Below, piece after piece: positions 1-12,950 of a stretch of 64,000 nucleotides of DNA. Numbering within the stretch: the first letter of the stretch is position 1; each line of letters opens with the position of its first letter. A program made the position numbers and the translations under genes. The notes under the pieces were generated by a model that was not told the DNA's origin, ran no database searches, and saw only the letters and a list, made by a program, of their open reading frames with translations. This DNA comes from Corythucha ciliata (lineage: Eukaryota > Arthropoda > Insecta > Hemiptera > Tingidae), in the NCBI GenBank assembly GCA_038030265.1, contig CM075941.1:5456001-5520000 (forward strand). Direction: 5' to 3'.

Positions 1-175
1 CAGTAATCTTCCGAAGAGGGGAGGGGGTATTTAAACCTCTCACCATCACCAAACCCCCACTACCAACCTTCATCACGATCCCTACTTTTGGAACAATTTA
101 ACTGTTCAATGGGGGAGGGGGGGCACATGTATTCATTCAAGTTGGAAAAGTCGGGCTAATCGGGCCCAGCCCGAT

Positions 176-241
176 GTTTGGGCCCGGCCGGCCCGGCCCG
201 ACTCGAAGCCCGGCCCGACTCGAAGCCCTGCCCGGCCCGAT
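176..241. repeat. 17-bp GC-rich tandem repeat
   Basis: Two exact adjacent copies of GCCCGGCCCGACTCGAA (191-207 and 208-224) are followed by a partial third. Upstream variants of CGGGCCC/GGGCCCGG extend the block. It is far more GC-rich than its surroundings. No coding role is suggested. Confidence 0.8.
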
Positions 242-289
242 TCCATCCCTAATTTGGAACATGAATAAACCGGATGAACTTGACCATTT

Positions 290-970
290 GATGGGTATTA
301 TGGAGCTGAATTCGAATATAAGCGTCGATCGGCGACTGCCGGGGCCGTTTGCCCTCGGCATCAGATCAAGTTTTCGAAAGGCACATGGCCGGCAGACGGT
401 AACATTCGTATTCAGTCTCAAAAAGCCTACTGAATGAGCCGTGTTATAAGAATAATGTTCTTTCGTATAATTTTCATGTTCGAAATTTAGTGAATTTAAC
501 TGACCACCGAGAGCAAATGCCCCATACAGACGCCGATATACGCTCATATTCGTATTTAGCTCCATAAAACCTGTCAAATGAGACCTATTATATGACTAAG
601 GACCGTATTTGCTTAAGCGACTTCAAATCGGTCGTTTTAACGAGTGAATCGTCTGTTATGAGTAGAAATAAGCGAATACTCATGCAGAGTGATTACTATG
701 AATGGTGGCTTAAGTTGTTCCGGTTAATTTACGTAAGAAATTCGGAAAGTTTGATTTGCCACTGAGGGCAGACGCCGCACTGCGGCAGACGCTCATATTC
801 GTATTCGGTTCCATGAAACTCGCCGAATGAGACCATTGGGACATGACTGAGTACATTCGCAGTTAATTAATGTCCCAAATTTGAAGAATTTGACTGGCCG
901 CCGAGGGCAAATGCCCCAGACAGACGCTCATATTCGTATTAAGCTCCACAAAGCCTGTCACATGAGACAA
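290..970. repeat. four diverged copies of a ~80-bp dispersed repeat, one inverted
   Basis: Three plus-orientation copies (about 500-590, 757-835 and 890-967) share the words GAGGGCA, CAGACG, CTCATATTCGTATT, AGCTCCA and CAAATGAGAC. A fourth copy at about 290-360 is in inverse orientation (GAATTCGAATATAAGCG...TTTGCCCTCGGC). The spacing is irregular (about 130-260 bp), so this is a cluster of dispersed copies rather than a strict satellite. The overlapping open frames are by-products. Confidence 0.7.
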
Positions 971-2690
971 GTTTCAGGACTATGTTCTTCCGGTTGAATG
1001 GGACTGTCGCCAGCTCTCGGTCAAATAGGACATACCTTATAAAATTTGTACGTGAAAGCAGGTGGAGCCGCGAAATTCGACTTAAGAGAGAAGGCCAGCC
1101 CCACAAAATTTGTTTTTCACCAGGAAGCAAACCCTATCGAAATTGTTTTCGAGGGAGCAAAATGCTCGAAATTTTATTTTTCATGAGCCCGGAATCACCG
1201 AATGGCCCAAACTCGCCAAATTGATTTACTGAGAGGTCAAATCCGACGATATTGGGGTTTTAATGGGCGAACCCTGCGAAATTTCGTTTTTAAACAGCCG
1301 GACCCCTGAATTTTTTGGCGAAATTATGCCAAATCCACGAAATTGCATTTTAATGAGTCTTGAATGCGCCAAACTGGTTTTTGAGTAGTTCAAACTCGCA
1401 AAATTGTTAAGAAGGGGGAGGGGTCCAATCTTATGAAATTGTTTGTTAAATAACAGCGCTTTTTTTGGCATTGCGAGTCATGAATTTGCTCTTTTTGGGT
1501 GATTTATTTTGAATGTGCGATATTTTGGTTTGTAAAAAGAGCCAGAGCCGTTAAATTTATCTTTAAAATGAGCCAGTACGCTGAAAGTTTCACCTTTGGG
1601 GGGAATGAAATGTGTGAAATTGACTTGTTCCAAGGGAGCCAGCCCTAGGAAATTGGTTTCTGACGCACCAAATCCACAAAATTTGGTCAGTGCCAAATCG
1701 GCAAACTGCCTCTTTTTTTTAAAGACACCTGCAAACGAGAAATTTGGTTATTTAATTAGCCAAAACCGCGAAATTGGATTCTGTGACTTGACGTCCGGCA
1801 GATTTGACACCCGTGATATTTGGAAATCGGAAGTGTCCTACCCGGTGCAGTTGTTTTTTGTTTAGGGACTTAGTAGTAGTGACATTTTGGGTTTTGAGTG
1901 AGGAAAACCTTTTGAAATTCTTTCTGCGAGCAATACTTTACTTTGAAATTTCATCTGTTTTGCAAGAGGGGGGGGGATGTTGAGCTCAGAGCTCCTAAAC
2001 CTTCGCGGATTTGGCTATTTTAATAGCCGACTCCACCTCGGGACACGCGAAATCGTTTGTTTTGGGGGAGGGGAGCCAAGTTAGTGACATTGGGTTTTTT
2101 CAGAGACCCGCAACCCCTCGAAATTGGTATTGAGAGGGTCGACCTTGCGATATTTTGCGTTTGAACGGAGCCCGACCCCGCGAAATTGGCTTTTTGAGAG
2201 GGCCAAACCAGCAAAATAGTCGAGTCATCCATAACGAAATTGATTTTTTAATGAGCGAACGCCCTCAAAGTTTATATTGAGAGGCCCGACGTTTCAAAAT
2301 GTTGTAATTTAAAATAACCAGACCCGTGAAATCACTCTTTAAAATGGGAAAACACACTGGAATTGTTCAATGCAAGCGCGTTAAGGTTGGCCTTTTTCAA
2401 CGCAGCCGACCCCTACAAAACAGGGTTTCCTGACGAGCAAAATTCACGAAATTTGGTTTTGAAGAGAGGCGGACCGAAAAAATTGTTGTTTTTTTTTGTT
2501 TTTTTTGTTTTTTTTTTCAAGAGCCGAAGACGGTAATTATTAGTTCTTGAATTAGCCAGAACCATGAAATTGTATTTAGTAGCCCACGTTTAGAAGAAAG
2601 TGCGGATTTTTTCGAGAGGCCCAAACCTGCGAAATGTGTTAATTAGAAGAGCCCAACCCCCAAAATTGTGTTTCTTTTGATCTTTCTACG
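971..2690. repeat. degenerate minisatellite family A (GAGCC..GCGAAATTGG core)
   Basis: The block consists of about 35-60-bp degenerate units built round GAGCC(C)GACCCCGCGAAATTG followed by TTTTT and GAGAGG or AATGAG. The GAAATTG core recurs dozens of times with many substitutions, so the array is old. No gene was recognised. Short open frames crossing it are low-complexity. Confidence 0.75.
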
Positions 2691-5600
2691 CATTTAATTA
2701 GAACCAAGTTTTATTTTGTCGCGTGAAATCAAGCCTAAACTTGTCGACAACCAAAACAAAACAGCATCGTCAAAAATACATTTTTCTCTCCCTCTCATTG
2801 TCGGTACAATCCCATCGGCTGAAGTCGTTGTGCTAACCCCTCCCCCCCCCACTATCAAAGAACAATATTACCAACTCGTCGTATATGTCTTCTCTTTAAA
2901 TCTCTCCTGCTAGGAAGCACTGTCGAAACATCTGTGCCATTCTTCGCAGTGCTGTAATAACGAGAGAAGGAGAGAGAAAATATATTGCGTTACTTCTTTT
3001 TGTTACGTCCAAACTACCCAGAGCGTTTTGCTTACTGGGAGACCTTTCCCCTTTTTAGGGGGAACGACGACTCAATAGACTGTACAACCCGACCGGACCC
3101 CCTCTTGCGTTAATTTAAAACATCGTGACACGTAAAGTTAATTAGTAGAGAAATCATTAGGCATTTTTTAAAAAAATTGCGTCCTACTCTGTGCTGGGCT
3201 GTGAAAGGGGGGTGGGGGTTCAAATCCCAAACAGATGCAAGCGGCCTCCGAAAAAAAAAAAAGGAAGTTCACCGCACTCACATCAGACACCCAAGCGGGC
3301 AAAGGGGAAAAGCTTTCTTTAGGATCACCCCGCCATAAAGATAATCTTGAAGGAAGAGAAAAAATGACTTTGACCCCGACATAAAATTTTATCTTTTGTA
3401 AATTTTGAGGGGGATTTACTTAGGTAAGCGCTCCACTTGCCTTCTTATCGGACGATAAACAATTTTTACGCCTTCTTTCACACCGAAGGGAAACACGTGA
3501 AACTCAAATCTTAAAAAAGAGGATCACCGCGGACGGCCTTTTATTCATCAGATCCGCTCACAATTATAACTCTGTAAAATGTTGTGACACGTGGAAAAGA
3601 TGCGCAGTTGACAAAGAGAGTTGAAGAAAATTAATAAAATAAGGGGGTGGGGAGAAAATGGATTCCATTTCATGAAAAAGACTGTGGAAAAGGGTCTAGA
3701 AAGAGGAAGAATGGCTTAGTTTTCCGCAAAAAAAGGGTGGGGGGTGGACGAGTGAAGACTTTTTTTTGGAGTAATGAACTAAAGGCCCTTTTTACACCCT
3801 TCTCCGCCAAACGATCCGACCCTTTTCGGTTGGGATGATTGAAGATGCGGAGGCGGGGTTTTGTATTTCAAGGTGAGGGGGGTTTGAAAACGAGTCCTGT
3901 GAGTGACACTTGTATGCATTAGGTCTATGAATTATCATGAATGGAAGGAAAGAGAAGGGGGATGGTATAAAAACACAAAGCTTCTGCTCCGACTAATTTT
4001 CCCACCTGTTCGTTTTTTCCCCTCTCTTAAGATGATGTAAAAAAAAAAAAATCACGATTTGAGGGATAAACTCGAAGGATTCTTTGAAGATTTGTTCGGG
4101 TATGTATGTGGTTATACTCCCAAACAAAGGGTCCCTTCCCCCGTCATCACCATTTTAGGTTTTCCACCTTCTTTTTCCGAATATGGAGATACCTTTTGAC
4201 ACCTCACTTCCTTCCAGCGAATAAAAACGAGGAAAGAAAAGGAATATGTTTACAAAAAAATTGAACGTGAGAAATATATTTTCTTTATTCTCTACTTTCT
4301 CATAAAGCTTCCTTGTATATGCATTATAATATACATTTCAGTTTCCCAGAATTCCTTAATTCGTTTGTTTTCCCGATTAATTAGTCAATAATAAGCTGGT
4401 GGAATAATGGACTGACAACAATCGTTATGCCGACGTAATTTAAATATGTCGCACATGTAAATTCAAGGATTTTTTCTTGAACTTTCGAAATTGACTTACC
4501 CAGTCCTAAGCTCATGCAGGAGGAGGAAATTTCGGCAGTTGAGAAAATTTCATCCTAAACCCTTGTCCACGTAATGGAGGCAATTCACTCTTCATTGATC
4601 CTCACAAATAAATTCCTTAAAAAATTGTCTTAAGTTGCTTGGAAGTCACCCCCCCCCCCTCAGCCCCTGCGTGAATGTCCATATAAGAATGTTTTTCTGT
4701 TCTAAAAATCCTTCCAGTTATATGCTATCATAGAACCAAAAATGAAAGTGAAAAGGGCCCGGTCTCCACACCATTTAATTCCAGGCGTTGCCCAAATCCT
4801 ATTCTTCGAAGCATAATAATTAATAATTATTTTTAGGTAGGTCCTGGCGTTCCTGTATATTTATTTTTTCTATATATTTAATTACAAAATAGTTTCGACC
4901 AATTTTGAAAGGATCAAGGACACTATTTAATTATACTACCTACATTCGGATTCCCTACACTGGTTAACTCGATTTCACAATATCAATCACATAGACTCGT
5001 TCCCCCTCCAACCTGATTTTCTTTTCATTTCCTTTTTAAGAATAATAAACAAGTCATGCCCTTCACCCCGTGGGAGACTTTTTTTTTTTATTATAAGAAA
5101 ACAACTCCTCGTTGCACTGATCGAAAGGAGTAAAACGAATTAGGTGACACCTATCTGCACTTTCCTTTTCTCCCCCCCCCCGCCCCTTACCACTCACCAG
5201 TCAAAACTCAGCAATGCGGTAAAGGAAAAATCACCAATTACAATCGGCCGAGTCACTATGATATTTTTTTTTTGTTTTGTTGCTACTAAGCGGAACAATT
5301 TCCAATTCCGGGGCTCTTTTTCCCCCTCGCTTTTCTCCAAGTGCAAACCACTGTCAGCTGCACGCTCTTAACCCGAAAAAAAAAGGAGAGAGAACAAAAC
5401 AAAAAAACACTGAGTCACAACCAGTCTCTTGCGGTAGTACGTTTTTGATATCGATAAACCACCGCCACTGAGTCTTGACGTTAACGTTAAAACAAGCTCC
5501 ACCCCGGTAAAAAAAAATAAATAAAAATAAATATCCTTGGCGATGATAACTCATGTAATAATCTTCTAGTCAAACATTCCTTTAAAACCAGCCCACGATT

Positions 5601-6989
5601 GGCCCTCCCACTCATTTTAAAAATTTCTTACACAACTTCATTTTTTTAACGGTTGATGGTCGCTCAATCCTTGTTTTTTTCACAAATGGAGAGGGGTAAC
5701 CTCATTAAAATCCGGTTTTCAAGAACGGTTATCTTGAGTTTTATGTTTCAAAAAAAAAATCCTTTATTTCACCAAAAAGCTTATATCGTGGAGGAAATCC
5801 GTCGAGGAGCTCTTTAGTGAATGTTGAAAAGGGGGGGCGTGAAGGGGGTAATAACGAGTGAGGGAGACGGTGAAAAGCTTCTTAACTTTGGCAAATGGTT
5901 TTGAATAGAAACTCTCCCCTGTACGCTGTTCCAAGGGATTTTAAGCGAATGGGGGGGGGGGGATGTCTGCAGACGCAGAATTGTGTGGTTGTTGCGTTGA
6001 AGGGCTCAGAGATAGCTTCGTGTTCCCTCTAATCGGACAGTTTGATTAAGAGTTATTGTTCTCGTTGCAGCGAAGACGCGAAGAAAGCTTTATCCAAGAG
6101 TAGATTGTTGATGAGTGTTAGGTGCAGAGATGGCTGTGGGGACTGTAATCAACTGTGATGAAGTTTTCTGCTTGGGTCGCACAGTCAAAGACGCATCTCA
6201 CGAAAATGAGCAGACGACTAAACGAAATTATGGGAATGAAAAACAGTTTTCCTTATCTTTCCTTTACAACTGAATGCGCTGAATGAAGGACGCCATTCAC
6301 ATATAAGCCCACGGTTCTTACACAATTTCTCGGCCCCTCCCCATTCATCTAATCGAGAAGCCGTTCCTATGCTTTCGTTGAGGTTCCCACAGCGGATTTT
6401 TAACCCTCTGAGAAAACAGAACTGTCAGCCCACGCTCTTGTCAAGGATGAACTTTGTTTGAATTTATTATTTTAAACGCTCAGGAAGTTAGGAAGTGTCT
6501 TTCCTTATTATTTGTATTAAAAATATACAGTGAAGACACAAAAACGTTTAAAATATGTACTTCAATTTCCATAAGAATAGGTTTTTCGAACAGCTCGACA
6601 AACAAGTTTAACCTTTCTTTCTCACATATCCCTCTGTCCATTTTTAAAAACAAGGGAATATACACTCAATTTTGTTCGCAGTTGATTTAGCTCAGATTTT
6701 TTTCCGGTTGGTCTTAGCCGTACGGAATAAAAGGGTAAAATCGATACTCTTTCCGTCCTTTAAAAAATAGAATGAAAGTAGTGAAATGGACTTGCGGCCT
6801 GAGAACTGTTGTTTCCGCCTTGAAACACTGTCTGTCGGGCAGGAATCTGTCAGTTTTGGTTCTCACATCGGGCAATGACACACGAAAATCGTTCTTTTCG
6901 AGTACCATAATATTGTAAACTGTGGTTGTTCCGTGCTTCGGTCTCTTTCCCATGAAATGGAAGTGACAGGGAAACTTGTCCAATAAATG
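2691..6989. other. unique A+T-leaning DNA without a recognised gene
   Basis: No convincing protein was found on either strand in 4.3 kb. It holds G or C homopolymers (for example 5950-5962) and A/T runs. Two exon-like stretches are seen. A minus-strand 55-bp segment (4554-4500) is bounded by TTTAG and G|GTAAGT, with one open, serine-rich frame. A plus-strand segment (6071-6158) follows TTCTCGTTGCAG and stays open for 28 codons to a TGA. Both are too short to assign to a family. Confidence 0.5.
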
Positions 6990-7470
6990 TGAATTTTTTT
7001 GCCTAAGAAATGTAGCGATATGTAACCGCCAAATTGTGTTCCGAATAATGGTTTTTTAGCCACAAAATAGTCTGGAAAATAAGAATTCTATATCCCAGAA
7101 ACCTACAATTTTACATTTTCTGGGGGCAAGTTCATGAGTAAAATAGAGAAATTCATGGCCAAGTTGCGACTACAATGTTGTGAAACACTGAAACCACTGA
7201 CTCGCGGCCAACGATGAGAAAAGCCTCTTGAACTATCGGCTAAAATAGAGAAAAGTCGAGCATTCTCGGCTAGAAATAAGAGAATGCACATTCGTGGTTT
7301 TCGTAAGAAAATTCTTGGGTAAAATGGAGAAAAAAGTGCTAACTCACTACTGTAAAACTGAAAAAACTCGTTAATTCGAGGCCTAAATTGAGAAAACGCG
7401 CTAATTTTTCATCGAATTGATGAAAAACGGCTAATCGTAGCCAAAGTAGTGAAACCCCCAATTAGCGGCG
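6990..7470. repeat. degenerate minisatellite family B (GCGGCTAAAATTGAGAAAAA)
   Basis: About 30-bp units with consensus near GCGGCTAAAATTGAG, AAAAAGCGCTAATTC. Copies are diverged but the phase is kept over long stretches. This is the most abundant family of the window (also 8.2-9.3, 29.9-31.0, 32.0-32.2, 36.1-38.3, 41.8-42.1, 45.1-46.0, 50.5-50.7 and 53.3-53.6 kb). Confidence 0.75.
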
Positions 7471-8160
7471 TGCAGAAATTATTTCTTTGACCTTGTTTTT
7501 AGAGGCTGAGAGACATCATAGAGATTTCCGCCCTGCGAAATTGTAGATCCACCAGTGTGTGTATTGTAGAAGAATAAAGAGTGGCGAGGGGTTAAAATTC
7601 GCTCGCTTTGATTTTTCCAAGACCAATTCTCCGCAGGATTTAGTACCTTCGAATTTCGAGGACAGGAGGGGGTGGGTGGTTGACACATCCAAAAACCTTT
7701 AATCCAATGGTGTGGCTCGGCAGAAAACCCCAAGTTTTTCGATGTTATGGCTCCCTCGAAAAACCCGTAGCCAATTTCGTGCATTCGGCTCGTCTGATAA
7801 CGGATTTGTGCGGTTTCGGCTCGTCAAAAAAAATAAAAAACTTCTTGGGTTGGGCTCTTCGAAAAACCAATTTAGCAATTTTTTTCCAGAGTGCCAACTC
7901 AAAATTTTTTGTTTCTAGACTCAAAGCTGCGACACTTGGTTTATTGGACGAGCTATTCCGACGAAATCAAGTGTAGTAGGTGCCACACACGCGAAATAGA
8001 CTATTTTAATTATTTGACTCACGAAGTTGGTTTGGGCTTTACGAAGAGAAAATATCCTCGAAATAGGAATTTTGACGGATTCACTATCGATAAATTGGCT
8101 TTACGAGTGAATGATCCCCACAAAAAAATGGTTGGGGGGGGGATGCTCATGTTCTGCTCT
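7471..8160. repeat. minisatellite family A, mostly inverse orientation
   Basis: The block has words such as GGCTC, TTCGAAAAACC and CCAATTTCG, the reverse complement of the family A core seen at 1-2.7 kb. It interrupts two blocks of family B. No gene was recognised, although several shadow frames of 60-100 codons cross it. Confidence 0.55.
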
Positions 8161-9262
8161 TGGGGAATTCATAGCTAAAAGTTAAACAAATAATCGCGCC
8201 AATAATTGTAAAAAAACGGTAATTGGCGACTGAAATATAAACACAATCCGCTAATTCGCGGATAAAATTGAGAAAAATGATATTCGCGGCTAAAATTGAA
8301 AAACACCCATTCGCGGTTTCTGCTAGAGGCAACTTCGGATAGGATTCAGAAACAGCGCCAATTCATGGCAATAAAAGCAAATCAAGTTGCAAATGCGCGG
8401 CTAAAAAGTATAAATAAGGTAAAGCTCGGCTGAAATTGCGAAAAAGTGATAAAATCCCATCTAACATTGAGAAAAGGCGATACCTTGCGGCTGAAATTGA
8501 GGATTCGTGGTTTCTGAGGACAAATTGCGAGAAAAAAAAATCCCTAAAAAATCGGGAATTTGCGGTTTCTGGAGGCCCATTTGGCTAAAATCGAGAAAAA
8601 AAACGCTAATTCGTTGCTAAAAGTAAATTAGTAAACTAAAACTGGTATAATTTACCGTGGCTAAAATTTAGAACAACGTAAATTCGCCACAAAACAGAGA
8701 AAGCCCTCTAACTCGCGGCTAAAACATAGAGAAAAATACTAATTCTCGAACAAATCTTGCAAAAAAGCGCTAATTCACGGCTAAATTGGGGGAAAAGAGT
8801 TGATTTGTGGTTAACACTGAGAAACCGCTAATTCGCGGTGAATAACGCGGCGACTTCTCACAGGAAATTGTAAAAAAACAAAAAAAAACTGAGTGCTATT
8901 TTACGGTCATGGCTCAAATGGAGAAAAAAAAGCGCAAATGGGTTGCTAAAATTTAGAAATCTAGAAAAACCGTCGAGAAATTTAGAACAACGTAAATTAT
9001 AAGTCTAAAATAGAGAAAAATACATAAATAGAAAAATACTGCGCTTAACTCGCGGCTAATATTGAGATAAGCGTGTACATATACAATTTTAAAGGATAGA
9101 ATTAAGAAAAAGCTCCAATTCGCTGTGCCCAGAGGAAACTTCGCCTAAAATTGCGAAAAATATGTAATTCTTAAGTAAAAAAGGAAAACACTGCTAAAAC
9201 GGAGAAAAAGCGCCAATTCGTGGTTTATGGAGATAAATTCTCTTGAAATCAATAAAAATCGC
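8161..9262. repeat. minisatellite family B, second block
   Basis: Repeated GCGGCTAAAATTGAGAAAAA words alternate with AGCGCTAATTC. Two places (about 8316 and 8560) carry the secondary word GCGGTTTCTG, the compound module that is more regular at 36-38 kb. Confidence 0.8.
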
Positions 9263-9282
9263 TTATTCATATTAGTATATTA

Positions 9283-9414
9283 CTCCGTGTCCACACGCTC
9301 AAACTTTTTTACTAACTTACTTGTGCTAACGAGGTTGCCCTATAGTACAAACCTGCTGATTCAAACTCGTTTGCACGAGTATGTTTAAAGAAAAGTTTAA
9401 GTGTGTGGACGGGG
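9283..9414. mobile_element. palindromic MITE-like element, 132 bp
   Basis: The left end (CCGTGTCCACACGCTCAAAC) is matched by the inverse of the right end (GTTTAAGTGTGTGGACGGGG), with a 2-nt indel and a few substitutions over about 27 nt. There is no coding capacity. A clean target duplication is not obvious. The TGTGTGGAC-type end resembles the other small palindromes at 23.7 and 34.9 kb. Confidence 0.65.
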
Positions 9415-9423
9415 CTTAAATAT

Positions 9424-9582
9424 ATGTATACTCCTTGTTCAGTCAACGACTATAAGGGACCTCATACTGAGATTTCGACCCCTGGCCCCGGTAAGTGTGG
9501 CTCCGCCTCTGCCCAAAACTTGCACAATGATCATTATAGTTCTTATTATTCAGCGCTGATAGCTGGCAACTATCAGATTTGA
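9424..9582 (+). other. 52-codon ORF of unknown nature
   Basis: An ATG at 9424 opens a 52-codon frame closed by TGA at 9580-9582. Its composition is protein-like (rich in S, Y, G, P, H, with few of the A/T-driven K/N/F/I codons usual here). It starts right after the MITE. An alternative reading is an exon ending at 9488, because CCCCG|GTAAGTG is a near-ideal donor and CTCCTTGTTCAG upstream is a good acceptor. I do not recognise the family and it may be chance. Confidence 0.25.
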
Positions 9583-12176
9583 CCAACCTGTTGAAAACTG
9601 TCCATCAGGGGCCTTAAATGGCCATTGACAGTCTGAAAACATTTATATAGAGGAAGTGCAAGGAGCGTCTGCGGCGTACACATATTTATAGACGCTGAGG
9701 GAAGGACAACAGTCAGTCCCTGCTCTGATTGGTATTCGTGGAAGTTTGATTATAGTTGCAAAGAACTTTCGCTTTTAATATTCACATTTATTATGCTTAC
9801 TGTAAACAACGTGGCTGTAAATTACGCAATTTTTTTTTTACGTGTAATGCTGTATAGAACACGTTTAAATTATGCGGCACATTGACATAGAGTAGTGGAG
9901 AGAGGGCGCCCTTCTGTCTACGCCTAAGCTTCGAGAATATATAGAAGCTTTGGAAGCATGGGCCGAATTCAGTTTTCTTTGGGATATCCCCGCCCACAAG
10001 GAATAGTGTTTTTTGGTATTTTTTTAATGCGGAAACCAGGAGCTTGAGAAACTTGCGAATTCGAGTGAAAGGCGTAGCAAATGATCCACACGAAGAACCA
10101 TTTTCAAATTCTTAAATGAGCGCTTTGTTCGTCTTTGTTGTAAGTTTCAAAGTTTGTAAGCCAGAGACAGGAAAAGATTGTGCAAAATTAACGCGAGTGT
10201 AATAAAACAAAAAACGTTGATGACTTTAAAAAGAACGAGCAACATAATTTCCGCAGTCAAAATAAAAGGGTGTTTTCTAGAGTAGTGTTACGTGGAATGG
10301 GAAAAAGCTTTTGAATGCTCTCCTCAACCCCCCCACGCCCCGACCCGCGCACTAACCAACCCATTCGTACAAGAACTCTTTTTATCGATCCACCACCTCC
10401 AACCCTCCCCACCAGAAAAACACACATATGTCAAAGGCTGGCAAAATTGAGAAGGGTAAAAAGCACGCTGTGCCGAAATGCTATACGGGGTGTTATAGCG
10501 GCGCACGAGCACCCCTGCGGAACTCCAGAACAAAAGTGGATGGAGAAGGGGTGAGGGTCCGAGTTTGTAAGCAGATGATATAGAAAGAAGCGTGTCCCTC
10601 ATCCGAAAAATGGTTGAGAGAGGAAGCGAGGGGGGGGGCCCTCTTTAAGCTCTTTGCGAAAGCACTTATTAAGGGATGACGTCATGCGACGGGTGCAAAG
10701 AGTTGGATTATATAAAGTTTTAAAATGATAACAATTATTACTCTTTCCATTTGTCACACATTAAGCTCCCTTAGAACATTAGCCTACTTTTTTGAACAGA
10801 CTAACCCACCTCCATGTGTTGATGTCCTCATTTTTGACAGTTCTTTCTTTTCATTTTACTCTCTCGTGGTAATCTATTATGTATTGTGTGTTTTACAAGT
10901 GCTGAGACAATGTTCTCAGGCTCCAAGGACAATGAAACCTGCTCAGCACACTCCTATACGTTCGTATTTATTGTATATAGAAAAAAAAGCTTACAGGATT
11001 TGAAAAGGACTCAAGACAAATAAAATCGAAGGGTCACCCCCCCCCCCTTAGTCACAACCCGTATTTACATTGCTGACTTAACAGAATTTAATTTTGCTAG
11101 CGTTGGCTCGTTCACCTCCCACCCCGTATTCAGTCCCCCCTCCCTCTAAAAACCTCAGATTGAACATTTTTAATAGAAATCGAAAAGTTCGACGGAGTAT
11201 AATTAAAAAAAAAAAAATCTCCCGTTAAGATTTATGCCGTTTGTATCAAGAGTTCAGGGCGTTTCTCACATCCTCGGAAAAAAAAATAGGATGTTACAAA
11301 ATAATGAAACCCACAAATTAAAAAGTAATGGCAGACAGGTGTTGCATTTTTATTGTTGTTATTCCCGAGGTCACCCCCACCCACCCCTTCACACGTTAAA
11401 AAACACACACAGAAATAAGTTACCTTCGCCAAGCTCCAATTTCAGCGTAACGCCGGCTGCAATTGTAGTTTTGATGAATGAGCGGAAGATGAGCGCTGTG
11501 CCGGTGACTGATTTTGATTACATTATTATTGTTGTTGTTGTTATTGTTATTTTTTGAGTTTGTCAGATTATCGTTGGGTGAGCCGAGCGAAGGCATTTTT
11601 GTTGCTATCCTCGCGATTATACTCAGTTCAAGTCAGTTCATCCTTTAAAATTGAGTCGAATCAGGAAAAGAGGACTAGTTTAAATTGTTGTTTTTTCTCT
11701 TAAAAAAAAAAAAAATGAGTCATGCGATGTGCACGTAGCTTGAAGGAAACACAATTAATTTTAATCGCTTTCTAGAATGTCAATTTAAGCTCCGCTATTG
11801 GACTATTCAATTGTGATCAATTTTCAACACTTGAATGAATAAAAGTAGGACGTCCTTTTAACCCTAAGCTTTTCTATGAGTCATTCTCTCCGTATAGGAA
11901 GTACCAGATAATTTGAATATTTTCCTTTTTCACATTTTTTTTTTCAAACAATTAACACCACGATAGTACACCAAAATTATACATTGGAGCACGCACCAAC
12001 ACTACTCATAACGTGGTTTTCTCGAGACACACACACACAAAAGCGTCGCGATTAAAACCACCGAACACACGGCAGGCTTGTACAAGCAACCAACCGGTGA
12101 GACTCACCAACCGGTACTCGTCATTCTCTTTCACTAAAAGAGAACTTCCAACCAACTCCAACGCGTTCATTAAAGA

Positions 12177-12205
12177 AAGAGAGAAAGAGAGAGAGAGAGA
12201 GAAAA
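12177..12205. repeat. (GA)n microsatellite
   Basis: An almost pure GAGA tract interrupted by two AAA triplets, ending in an A run. Confidence 0.9.
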
Positions 12206-12253
12206 AAAACAAGTTGGAAGCAGAAGTGGGGTTGCAATGAGTGAAGAGTGTGA

Positions 12254-12282
12254 GGGGGGGGGGCGCTCTTATCCCCCCCCCC
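12254..12282. repeat. G10 - 9 nt - C10 perfect hairpin
   Basis: Ten G (12254-12263), nine spacer bases and ten C (12273-12282) form a self-complementary homopolymer hairpin. Confidence 0.85.
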
Positions 12283-12950
12283 TTGAGCCGATACTTAAAT
12301 AGTTGTACTCCACCTTCCTCTACAAAAACCTGTTAAATAAAAACCTGTAAAATAAATAAGAAATGCTACCAATTCAACCGTGTAATTAAAATTAAAAGCT
12401 CTCATTTCATGAAAAATACCAAGATAAGGAACTAAATGAATGGAAACGAATGGGTGAGGGGGGGGGGTAGGGTATGAAAAAAGCGCAATATTAAGAATGA
12501 ACTAACTTGTAATTGTAACTCGTGTGCTTTATTTCACGAGGTTCTTATGACATTGAAATGACGTTAAAGAGAAAAGAAAACGTACCTAGGTGTAATAATT
12601 GCATCCAAAATTTGACTTTTCTACTCGAAATACGATTAATTTTCTCAAAAACGCGGAATATCAAGTATTTTAGGAAATGTTTCCCTTATAAAAGAACAAA
12701 ATCTGAAATTTCGCCCGAGAAACAGATTTTCCACGCCAAAAATGTTAATTTTTCGTGGAGAGACTACCAATTCTACTTGATTCACTCGGAAACTGACAAT
12801 TTCATCTTCCACTCGCCCCTCTCTCCACAAGACTTCACATTCAGAACTCCATAATCTGATTGGTTCGTCTGTAAAAAGTGACTAAATGACAATCAAAAGT
12901 GGATTTTTGACCGTGAAGCTTTACAGAGGTGTTTATCTCCAATATAAGGC

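Larger units (their letters stand above)
9583..12950. other. unique DNA with hairpins, no recognised gene
   Basis: The 5' part (9535-9695) holds three successive imperfect hairpins: TCAGCGCTGATAG..CTATCA, ACTGTCCAT..ATGGCCATTGACAGT, and GCGTCTGCGG..TAGACGC. Further on are A/T runs, a GTT microsatellite near 11530, and G/C homopolymers. The open frame at 12522-12854 looks like degenerate repeat rather than a protein. Nothing else is supportable. Confidence 0.45.

Noticed and set aside
3210..3240. GGGTTCAAATCCC tRNA T-arm-like word
   Set aside because: No acceptor, D-arm or anticodon stem could be paired upstream; no tRNA fold.
6990..9262. Regularly repeated units resembling a CRISPR array
   Set aside because: Units are degenerate and contiguous without unique spacers of fixed size, and the DNA is clearly animal.
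12522..12854. 110-codon open frame
   Set aside because: DNA beneath it has degenerate GAAATTTCGC-type repeat words; no domain and no codon pattern typical of the tetraspanins.
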